From Hemerocallis citrina (taxonomy: Eukaryota > Streptophyta > Magnoliopsida > Asparagales > Asphodelaceae): 64,000 nt of DNA. The position numbers and the translations under genes are program-made. Below are positions 55,031 through 64,000 of this stretch, one piece after another (position 1 is the first letter of the stretch; each line of letters starts with the position of its first letter). Below the pieces are notes generated by a model. That model was not told the origin of the DNA and searched no databases. It worked only from the letters and a program-made list of their open reading frames with translations. Location: positions 145,452,516 to 145,516,515 of the forward strand of contig CM030360.1 of assembly GCA_017893485.1 (NCBI GenBank), read 5' to 3'.

Positions 55031-58000
55031 ATGAAGATAGGAAGCTGGAATGTAAGAGGATTAGGCAACCCCTATAAGTGTGCCTTAGTTAAAGATGGTC
55101 TGCGAAATGCTAAGATAGATGTGGTATGTCTCCAAGAGACCAAACTCTCTACTCCTACCCCTAGAAAGCTGTCCTCAATTGGAGGCAATTATATTAATTC
55201 CTGGAGATCCCTCGATGCGATAGATAGTCGTGGGGGCATTCTTATTGGATGGAATGACAATCTTTTTGATTGTACTTATTGTGCCATTGACATTTTTTCT
55301 ATCTCCGTCTCCTTCCGCACCAAGGCTTGAGGAGTTCAATGGTCACTTACCTCAGTTTACGCTCCCTTTGAGCTTGATGATAGGGAGCTATATTTCCATG
55401 AAATAGTACAGCGGAGCAAGCTTCTCAGTGATACATGGGTTATATGTGGAGATTTTAACGTGACCTTATCCAACCAGGAACGAAACCGAGGCTCTGGCTC
55501 TAGCAGAGACATGAAGAACTTCCGAAGTTGGATACAACAGCTGCAGCTTATTGATTTGCCACTTGCAGGGAGGAAATTTACATGGTCCAACCTTCGCCAA
55601 AATGCTTCTTGTGCAAGACTAGACAGATTTCTTATCACTAGCCAGTTTGATCAAGCATTCCCCTCCTGCATCCAACATTCCCTGCCCCGTATCGCTTCGG
55701 ACCATTGTCCTCTAATTCTAGACTCTCAGGTGATGCAACACAAAGTTCATTACTTTAAATTCGAAAAGGCCTGGGCATCTCATGAAGATTTCAATCACAA
55801 TGTTATACATTGGTGGAATAGTTTTGTTTGTACAGGTTCCAAAGTAGACATTCTTGCAAACAAACTTAACCTCCTTAAGAGGAGATTAAAAAGGTGGAGA
55901 TACGAGGTCTTTGGCCATATTCCTAAGCGCAAAGACTCTCTGCTACAAACTATCCATAACTTGGACGTGATTGCTGATTCACAAACTCTCAACACTTCCC
56001 AAGAAGTTGAGCTCAACTCTGCTCGCTCGGAATATCACAAACTCATTCAAGCTGAGACTATTTATTGGAGACAACGTTCACGTATCACTTGGCTCAAAGA
56101 GGGGGACGCCAATACCAAGTTCTTCCACTCAATGGCTAATGGGCGACGGCGGAGGAACTTCATCTTCTCACTACTCCAAGATGGAGATCTGATCATAGAT
56201 CAATCGGCCATCCGATCCTGCTTTGACGCACATTTTCAGGAAATTTGTGGCTCCAACTCTGACCCTGACTTCAGACTTGAGTGGTCGACTCTGTATCCTT
56301 CCACTAATGTGGACCTTTCTGCTCTAAATGCTGACTTCAGTAGAGAGGAAATCAAGAAGGCTATTTTTGACATGAATGGGGATAAAGCACCGGGCCCCGA
56401 TGGCTTTCCTATGTATTTCTATCAGCAACATTGGGATACTATCCAGGATGATCTTTGCAATATGCTCTTAGCCATTCAGCATGGTAAAGCCTCATTGGAT
56501 AGGTTAAACTATTCAACAATTGTGCTCATTACCAAGTGTGATGGAGCCTCCACTGTGTCTGATTTTCGTCCAATCAGTCTGTTAAACTGTTCGATGAAGA
56601 TCTTCACTAAGATCCTTGCCAATCGACTGAGCCCACTCCTTCACTCTCTTGTTTCCTAATCCCAAAGTGCATTCCTCAGGGGCAAATCTACAGTAGACTG
56701 CTTTCTAGTCGCACATGAAGCCATCAATTTATGCTGCTCAAAGAAATCAGACACTATTATGTTAAAGATAGACTTTCGCAAAGCTTTCGACATGCTAAAT
56801 TGGGACTTCTTGGATCAGCTACTGCTTGCTAGAGGGTTCGGGCCACGTTGGTGCTCTTGGATAAAGGCAATGCTGCACTCCACCAAGTCTAACATCTTAG
56901 TCAATGGAGTTGGGGGAAAGACTATAAGCTCCAAGAGGGGACTTAAGCAAGGAGACCCTCTCTCTCCGATGCTTTTTATCCTTGCTGTGGATGTCCTTGC
57001 GCAAATGCTTCGAGTCGGCAGGAACAATGACACCTTCTCAAGGTTAGACCTTAGAGGTTCCCTTGCAGACCTCTCTATTTTACAATTTGCAGATGATACT
57101 TTGCTATTCTGCAAAGGAAATGAGCAGGAAGTGTTGCATCTGAAGGTTCTTTTGCATCTGTTTGCAAATGTCTCGGGATTTCATATCAACTTGTCCAAAA
57201 CAGCCATCACCTACTTTGGGCGCTCTCATGCTAAGCTCCACGCCTTTTCTCACATCCTTGGCTGTAAGCAAGACACTTTGCCAACCAAATACCTAGGAAT
57301 GCCTCTTGCGAAAGGCAGGCTTAAGAAGAGGGACTGGCAGCCCTTATTGCTCAAAATTGAGCGCAGGCTCTCAACATGGAAAGGCAAAATGTTATCACGT
57401 GGGGGAAGACTCATTCTGATTAACTCAGTGCTCAGCGCACTTCCAACCTACTTTGCATCCTTTTTTATGTTGCCGCGATGGGTAATTAATCGCATTGACC
57501 AAATGAGAAGTCGATTCTTCTGGGTTGGTGGCGACAAGCAAGTATCGGGGATATCTTGCACTAGTTGGAAGCGTGTCTGCCAACCCAAACAGCAAGGAGG
57601 GCTTGGGGTGCTTGACCTTCAGCTTTTCAACCATGCACTCTTGATGAAATGGTGGTGGAAGATATACACCGATAACTCCCTTTGCACGCAAACTTTAAAA
57701 TCTCTGTACTTTCAAAGTGACAGCAACAGCTTTATATGTTCGGCCAACTCTTCTGACTTTTGGAAAAACTTATGCAAGCTCAAAGTGCAATTTGATCAAG
57801 GGGTCTCATGGGAGCTTGGTGACGGGGCTCTCGTCAAATTCTGGACATCGAAGTGGATTAACAAGAGCTGCATTGCTACTCTCTACCCTAACCTTTATGA
57901 TGCCGCTTGGAACAAGGCAGCCTCCCTAAGATCACAGGGGTGCTTTCATCAGGGGCAATGGACTTGGCGGCCAAGTCTTCATACATCTTCCAACAGTATC

Positions 58001-58708
58001 ATCCTAGCTGAAAAGCGACAGTTGCTTCAAAACATCTCTTCCCTCCAGCCATCTACTCTTCAACCTGACAGAGCCATATGGAACCACGACTTCTCTGGGT
58101 GCTTCTCAGTCAAATCAGCCTACCGCTTCTACTCCAACTCTGGCTTACTTTCTCCCTTCTATCGAGCATGCTGGAGTAACTGCGCGCCCCTCAAATGCAA
58201 GATATTCATCTGGATGTTGAGTGGGGAGAAACTCAACTCCAGAGACAGACTTCATTCCAAAGGTTGGAATGGAGATACAGCTTGTAGCGAATGTGATTTT
58301 CACACAGAGACCACCTACCTTATCTTCTTTGAGTGCCCAAAGGCTACTCAGACATGGCTTCACTTTTCCAGAGCCTTTGACATACACACACTGCCTACAA
58401 CTATTGCGGAATATTTTTCCACATGGTGTTTTGACAACACGAAGCACAAATTCTCTCATTAATGGCACCTCATTACTATTGCTATCTGTTGGTCAATCTG
58501 GAATGCTAGAAATGATAGAATTTTTTCCAACAAGCAAACATCGGTGATTAAGTTGATTGCTAATACTAAATTCTGGTTTTCTCAATGGCTAGATTCGAGT
58601 GATGCTTCAAAGAAGAAGACCAGAATCATGGAGGAGTTGGGACGAACAGGTGACAGTGATCTTATGCGGCCTGCTCAAGGGGGTACATCCGGTGGAAATG
58701 CACCTTAA
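55031..58708 (+). pseudogene. LINE ORF2: endonuclease, reverse transcriptase, zinc-binding C-terminus; three in-frame stops
   Basis: The endonuclease starts MKIGSWNVRGLGNP and includes CLQETKLS, ICGDFNVTLS near 55448, RLDRFLI near 55615 and SDHCPL near 55697. RT motifs are DKAPGPDGFP near 56380, FRPISLLN near 56560, DFRKAFDMLNW near 56768, GLKQGDPLSPMLF near 56940 and QFADDTLLF near 57083. The zf-RVT-like end runs KCKIFIWMLSG to CSECDFHTETTYLIFFECP near 58200-58340. One frame runs through 55031-58708 but is cut by TGA at 55328, TAA at 56657 and TAA at 58460. The protein would nick the target and copy the RNA in place. Confidence 0.93.
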
Positions 58709-59067
58709 AGTCTTCGGTTGCACTTGCTTTCAGTTTTTGTGTTTTAACTGTATTTTGGGACTGATCCAGTTTGTAGACTTGTAATCTTTTTAGCTTTATC
58801 TCATGACCTGTTTTACTGCTCGGGGTTTGAATGTCTCGGATGACTGTAAGGGAGGGGAAGGGGGATGAGATCATGGTGGTGGCCCTAGTTGAGGTGTACG
58901 ACAGACGTCCGCTGCCCTCTCTACGGTCCACTGGCATGCCATCTCGAACTCAACTCCTCTCATTTCCTGAGCATCTCCCTACAGCAGTTTTTTGTATTAT
59001 ATACTTTGGCTTATATATATATATTATCTTGAGGTAGACTTGTCCTACCTTTTCCAGTCAAAAAAAA
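58709..59067 (+). other. 3' untranslated region and A-tail of the LINE
   Basis: Non-coding sequence with a TATATATA stretch near 59013 ends CCAGTC followed by A9, directly joined to the target duplication. Confidence 0.85.
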
Positions 59068-59086
59068 AATAATAAGATTAATGGAT

Positions 59087-59600
59087 GTAGTACTCAAATT
59101 GAATGAATACTACATAAACTATAGAATCGGTAAATAAGAACAAAGTAGTAATATGTATTTCAACACTAGCTAGTATATATGTTTTTAACCTTGTGTTTTT
59201 AATGAATCATCGACAACCTCCAACTCTTTTTAGAGGTCAAGATGGACAAGTAAGAGTCTCAGATTAATTCTATGTAGACAAAATTTTGAAATAACTTTGA
59301 ATTCTAATTTAGTAATAAGTTAGAAATACATCTTCAATTCTAAGCAGTGCAAGCTTGCAAGAAAGACTAAATATGTTTTTGAAAAGTAAATATTAGTGGT
59401 TAACTAGAATGTTATGATATAATCTAAAATTCCACTCGAATTAAGGGATTAACAGGATATCATTCAGTCATATGCATTTATATAGTGCAAGAATCAAAAT
59501 TAATTAAAAGAATCAAAGGATGGATGTTGTCTCAACCTGTACATTATACATACAAGAAATTAAGATTGCCTAATGATTTGTGAAAATGCAACCATTAAAC
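59087..59600. other. AT-rich spacer between LINE and copia element, nothing recognised
   Basis: About 510 bp of AT-rich sequence without a coding frame or repeat that I can identify. Possibly ordinary intergenic DNA. Confidence 0.5.
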
Positions 59601-59605
59601 TTACC

Positions 59606-60165
59606 TGTTGGAATTGAGTATACATTCAAAACACTCATCTTGTTGACTATACTGTCTTATGACCCAACGGTTAAAGTTTTGAGTTCACAAGAGGTTGGGG
59701 GTTCAATTCCTACATTCTCTCTCTCCCTCTCTCTCTCTCTATATATATATCTCTATGACCGGGCCGGGCCATAGGGCCTCAGGAGTCTTGGGGTCTATTG
59801 AAAAAAAAAAACAGAACTTTTTTTTCTTCACTTTTTGAACTGTCAAAATTCAAAACGTTTTTCTACTTAAAGAGACTTTATGTTATAGCAGTTTCAAAGA
59901 TTAAATGATATTCATTATATAGCCGTTTTTTGATTAATGCATACAGATTAATAGCTTCCTGGTTACAAGCTATAAGAAGAGATCATCTTTGGGAAGAAAG
60001 AAAGACAGAAATAGAAAAGAAAAAAAATAAAAAAAATTCTATCATTAAAATTTTTCCTCAAAATCTATTTTCTGCGGTTTTTGTTTTTTGATTGCTGGTG
60101 CAAGTTGGTACGTGCTGCGATTGGAGCCTTGGCAGCACTGCAAATCAGAAGCTCGTTGTATCCCG
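59606..60165 (+). repeat. 5' LTR of the copia element, 3' end deleted
   Basis: It aligns with 63137-63684 to the point CGTTGTATCCCG; the last 156 bp or so of the LTR are missing. The (CT)n(TA)n stretch near 59720-59750 is longer than in the other LTR. Confidence 0.92.
59655..59713 (+). ncRNA. tRNA-like block in the copia LTR (first copy)
   Basis: ACCCAACGGTTAAAG resembles the A-box region of a leucine/serine tRNA, and GGGGGTTCAATTCC the T-arm and B box, about 35 bp apart. The same block occurs in the 3' LTR at about 63190-63246, with TGGCCCAACGGTTAAAG. It is probably a fossil tRNA/SINE piece taken into the LTR, not a functional tRNA. Confidence 0.45.
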
Positions 60166-62572
60166 AAATGTAGACTTGATACATTCTGATATATGTGAGA
60201 TGGATGGAATCTTAACCAGAAATGGTAAAAGATATTTCATTACGTTTATTGATGATCATTCAAATTATACTCATGTTTATCTTATGTCACATAAGAGTGA
60301 AGCAATTGACATGTTTAGAACTTATGTAGCTGAAGTGCATAATCAATTTGAAAGAAATATTAAGAGATTTTGTAGTGATAGAGGTACAGAATATGATTCC
60401 AATGAATTTAAACAATTATATGCATCATTTGGAATTATTCACGAGACTACTGCACCTTATTCACCTGAATCTAATGGAAAAGCTGAAAGAAAGAATAGGA
60501 CTCTTACTGAATTGGTAGTTGCTTCGCTTATTAGTTCTGGAGCACCCAAATCTTTATGGGGTGAAGCTCTCTTATCTGTATGTCATGTTTTAAATAGAAT
60601 TCCACATCTATCTTCTGATACTTCACCATACGAATTATGGAGAAGTAGAAAGCCTAATATTGATTATTTGAGAGTTTGGGGTTGTTTAGCATATGTCAGA
60701 AAACCTGACCCTAAAAGAATCAAACTTGCAAGTAGGGCATATGAATGTGTTTTTATTGGTTATGCAGATAACAGTAAGGCTTCCAGATTTTTAGACTTAA
60801 ATAATAATGTGATTATTGAATTCTTAGATGCTGATTTTTATGAGGATAAATTTCCTTAATTATTGAGGAACAGTGGGGGTAGTAGTGGGGGTTCACAACC
60901 CTCAACTTCCTCTGACATTCCTCAAACTAGTACAAATGCTAATGTTGATTTAGATTCTGAGCCACGTAGAACCAAACGTGCTAAAATTACTAAAGATTTT
61001 GGTGATGACTATGTTGTATATGCTTTAGAATCTGATCCCAATCCTATCAATGAGGCTTTAACCTCACCTGATGCCGATTTGTGGCAAGAAGCCATAAATG
61101 ATGAAATGGATTCACTAACCTCTAATGGTACTTGGGAGTTAGTGGACTTACCTCGTGGTAGTCGTACTATAGGATGCAAATGGATTCTTAAGAGAAAGCT
61201 AAAATCAGATGGTACAATTGAAAATTTTAAAGCTACACTAGTAGCTAAAGGATATGTACAAAAGGAAAATATAGATTTCTTTGACACTTACTCTCCTGTG
61301 ACCCGTGTGACTACCATTAGAGTTTTATTAGCCATTTCTGCTGTGCAAAACTTGTTGATCCACCGGATGGATGTTAAAACAGCTTTTCTTAATGGAGAAC
61401 TTGAAGAAGAACTTTATATGGATCAGCCTGAAGGTTTTGTGATTCTAAGGCAGGAACACAAAGTCTGCAAGCTGAATAAGACTTTATATGGTCTTAAGCA
61501 AGCTCCTAAACAGTGGCACGACAGAATTGATCAATTATTACTCTCAAATGGTTTTTCTATTAATAATGTTGATAAATGCCTTTATTATAAAGCATCCAAT
61601 GATAGTTGCATCATGCTTTGTCTATATGTAGATGATTTTCTCATTTGTGGTTCTTCGCTTGAATTAATTTCAGAGACTAAAACTATGCTTAGTCAAAATT
61701 TTGATATGAAGGACCTAGGTGAGGCCAATGTTATTTTAGGCATGAAAGTCACACGTTCTGAGACTGGTATTACTCTTGATCAATCTCATTACATTGAGAA
61801 GATCTTGAAGAAATTCAATTACTTTGACCGTAGACCTGCATGTACACCTAGTGACCCTCATGTTAAACTTTTGAAATATTCTGGTGCTGCAGTTAGACAA
61901 AAAGAATATGCTAGTATTATTGGTAGCCTTCGCTACGCTACTGACTGCACTAGACCTGACATTGCTTATGCTGTAGGTGTATTATGTAGGTTTACGAGTT
62001 GTCCTAGTTCTGAGCATTAGAATGCTATTGACAGAGTCATGAGGTACTTGAAAAAGACCATGAACTTAGGACTACATTATGAGAGGTTTCCCGCTATCCT
62101 TGAGGGATTCAGTGATGCAGATTGGAATTCATTTTCGGATGATTCCAAAGCCACAAGTGGATACATTTTTAGTATCGCTGGTGGTGCTGTTTCTTAGAGG
62201 TCCAAAGAACAGACTATTTTAACTTATTCTACTATGGAGTCTGATTTAGTTGCTCTAGCTGCAGCTAGTGAGGAGGCAAGCTGGTTGAGGAACCTCTTGT
62301 CTTACATTCTTTCATGGAATAGGCCTATACCTCCGATCTTAATCCACTCAGATAGTACTGTTGCCATAGCTAAAGTACAAAATGCTTACTATAACGGTAA
62401 GAGATTAGCGATTCATCGCAAGCACAGTACGGTGAGAGAGCTCCTCACGTCTGGTGCTGTTACTGTGGATTTTGTCAGATCAGAAAGTAATCTTGCAGAT
62501 CCTTTGACGAAAGGATTGTCTCGAGACAAAGTTTGGAATACATCGATAAGGATGGGACTGAAGCCCATTTAG
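60166..62572 (+). pseudogene. pol: copia pol remnant: integrase, reverse transcriptase, RNase H, three in-frame stops
   Basis: The frame opens inside the 5' LTR remnant (from 60092) and enters integrase at VDLIHSDICEMDG. With residues counted from 60092, D33, D96 (FCSDRGTEYDS) and E132 (ESNGKAERKNRTL) are kept, with 35 residues between the last two. RT follows with WKWILKRKLK-type sequence near 61180, YSPVTRVTTIR near 61290, LYGLKQAPKQWH near 61485 and LYVDDFLICG near 61622. RNase H has GFSDADWNSF near 62105, YSTMESDLVALA near 62228 and SDSTVAIA near 62350. It ends VRSESNLADPLTKGL. Stops: TAA at 60857, TAG at 62018, TAG at 62195, all in the one frame. The two TAG codons probably replaced Trp. 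Confidence 0.92.
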
Positions 62573-63125
62573 GATCACAATGGGTGGGAACCCAACCTAT
62601 ACGACTGGAGATCCCACGACATAGGTTCAATGGGAAAAACAAGCCATACTGTGATTGAAATCATGCAACTTAGGAGTTTTACCACTCCTTAGTCCATCCC
62701 GATGTATATGTGCATGATATATTGTAGCGTTAGTAAGGATGAGCTTGGCTCTTAATGAGCTCTATGTCTCTGAATGAGAGGAGTGCCTAGCTACAAGAGC
62801 ACTCTTGATAGACTCACCGAGGTGTTTGTGAAGTGTGGCCGCTTCTATAAGAATGAGGCTAATTCTCTAATAACATTCACCTATACTGGGATAAGCACAA
62901 GGCCGGAATGTGCTGGCATTTAGAACTTTCACCTGGTAGAATCACGTGTGGTTTTTCTTCACTATGTAAAAATGGGTAATGAGTTCAAGACTGAAGATCA
63001 CTCATTATTCTTGCATTTTGGGGATTGTCCACTATGTAAGGTTCAAGTCTTCGGACACCTTACTTATGCATGGTTCTATACTTTTGAAAAAACCGCTTCT
63101 TTTAAAATTAGTGTTTTAAATATAT
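62573..63125 (+). other. 3' non-coding internal region of the copia element
   Basis: Sequence between the RNase H stop and the purine tract (AATGGGTGGGAACCCAACC and GACTCACCGAGGTG stretches). No frame of note. Confidence 0.7.
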
Positions 63126-63136
63126 AAGTGGGGGAT
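63126..63136 (+). other. polypurine tract of the copia element
   Basis: AAGTGGGGGAT is directly followed by the TG of the 3' LTR, the classic copia arrangement. Confidence 0.85.
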
Positions 63137-63840
63137 TGTTGGAATTGGGTATACATTCAAAACACTCATCTTGTTGACAGTACTATCTCATGGCCCAACG
63201 GTTAAAGTTTTGAGTTCACCAAGAGGTTGGGGGTTCAATTCCTACATTCCACATGATATATATATCCCTATGACCGGGCCGGGCCTTAGGGCCTTAGGGC
63301 CTTAGGGGTCTTGGGGTCTATCGAAAGAAAAACAGAACTTTTTTTTTCACTTTTTGAACTGTCAAAATTCAAAACGTTTTTCTACTTAAAGAGACTTTAT
63401 GTTATAGCAGTTTCAAAAATTAAATGATATTCATTATATAGCCGTTTTTTAATTAATGCATACAGATTAATAGCTTCCTGGTTACAAGCTATGAGAAGAG
63501 ATCATCTTTAGGAAGAAAAAAAGAAAGAAACAGAAAAGAAAAATAAAATAAAATTTCTATCATTCAAATTTTTCCTCAAAATCTATTTTCTGCGGTTTTT
63601 GTTTGTTGATTGCTGGTGCAAGTTGGTACGTGCTGCGATTAGAGTCTTGGCAGCACTGTAAATCAGAATCTCGTTGTATCCCGGGAGAAGTGTTTGGTGA
63701 TCAACAATTCATCTCCAGAATCGGACAAATAGTTTCTTAAAGAAAGTGCAACCCACGGCTCGAGCCACTTCTCACTTTGTTCCCGTTGCAGATCAATTCC
63801 CAAAAGTTCACTTGGTAACTCAGGTCCAATTTTTCTAACA
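63137..63840 (+). repeat. 3' LTR of the copia element (704 bp)
   Basis: TGTTGGAATTGGG to TTTTTCTAACA. It contains the tRNA-like block near 63190-63246. The last 156 bp, with no partner in the 5' LTR, hold AGTGTTTGGTGATC and GAATCGGACAAATAG. Confidence 0.95.
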
Positions 63841-63845
63841 TTACC

Positions 63846-64000
63846 TGAATTACTAAAAATGTTAGTGATTTAGAAGTACATAGCACGAAAGTATGATATC
63901 AAACAATATCAGGGAAAAATATTCAGCACTTACAAATATATAACTTGCCAAATACTGACTCTATTATTGGGGAGTATGCAAGCGACAAACAATGCTATTG
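63846..64000. other. right flank of the copia element, nothing recognised
   Basis: The interrupted AT-rich flanking DNA continues to the window end. Confidence 0.4.

Larger units (their letters stand above)
52840..59086 (+). mobile_element. full-length L1-type LINE (52859-59067) with 19 bp target duplication
   Basis: A short 5' leader, ORF1, a 62 bp gap, ORF2, a 3' untranslated region and an A-run are enclosed by AATAATAAGATTAATGGAT at 52840-52858 and 59068-59086. Length is about 6.2 kb. Three stops in ORF2 are the only obvious defects, so insertion was probably fairly recent. Confidence 0.95.
59601..63845 (+). mobile_element. Ty1/copia element (59606-63840) with TTACC duplications, 5' internal deletion
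   Basis: The element starts TGTTGGAATT and ends TTTCTAACA, flanked by TTACC at 59601-59605 and 63841-63845. The 3' LTR is 704 bp (63137-63840). The 5' LTR is cut at about 60165, where sequence jumps into integrase. Primer site, gag, protease and the start of integrase are missing. Domain order INT-RT-RH is that of copia. Confidence 0.95.

Overview
The window is repeat-dominated nuclear DNA of a flowering plant, probably a eudicot. It holds plant Ty3/gypsy chromoviruses with initiator-Met tRNA primer sites, a FAR1-type Mutator-like transposase, a plant mobile domain (PMD) gene, a plant LINE with an FADD reverse transcriptase, a Ty1/copia element and hAT-type MITEs. I found no convincing single-copy host gene, tRNA, rRNA or CRISPR array. 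Almost every coding region belongs to a transposable element, and most are broken.

Left part (1-18.5 kb): a nested gypsy stack. The window opens in the 5' LTR of a Tekay/Del-like element (element 1, family A, to 8511) that sits inside the 5' LTR of an older element (element 2, family B, to 18499). Element 2 also carries a 3.4 kb family A solo LTR in its gag, with target duplication GAAAC. Both elements have a GT-AG intron-like interruption at the same codon and phase just before the protease. Element 2 also has an extra acidic coiled-coil ORF between the primer site and gag.

Middle left (18.5-31.6 kb): a roughly 5 kb solo LTR of family C (18730-30301, duplication AGCTC) is split by a reverse-strand Reina-like chromovirus (19435-26013, duplication GATAT). 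That element's single gag-pol frame is cut by a 1.07 kb hAT-like MITE and one stop codon. The family C LTR holds tandem repeats that form hairpins with compensatory stem changes.

Middle right (31.6-52.1 kb): a chain of inverted-repeat elements separated by TA or CA microsatellites. The largest (about 32359-47750) is a decayed Mutator-like element with about 500 bp terminal inverted repeats. It carries a FAR1-like transposase pseudogene on + and a PMD pseudogene, with recognisable introns, on -. It also contains a family B solo LTR (duplication ATTGT), a hAT-like MITE (duplication GGCTTCAG), a possible mini-Helitron and arrays of a CCGTTGTT/AACAACGG hairpin. The smaller neighbours carry the same hairpin, so they may be non-autonomous relatives.

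Right part (52.1-64 kb): a full-length LINE (19 bp target duplication), intact except for three in-frame stops, then a copia element (duplication TTACC) whose 5' deletion removed the LTR end, primer site, gag and protease. A tRNA-like block with A- and B-box resemblance lies inside the copia LTR.
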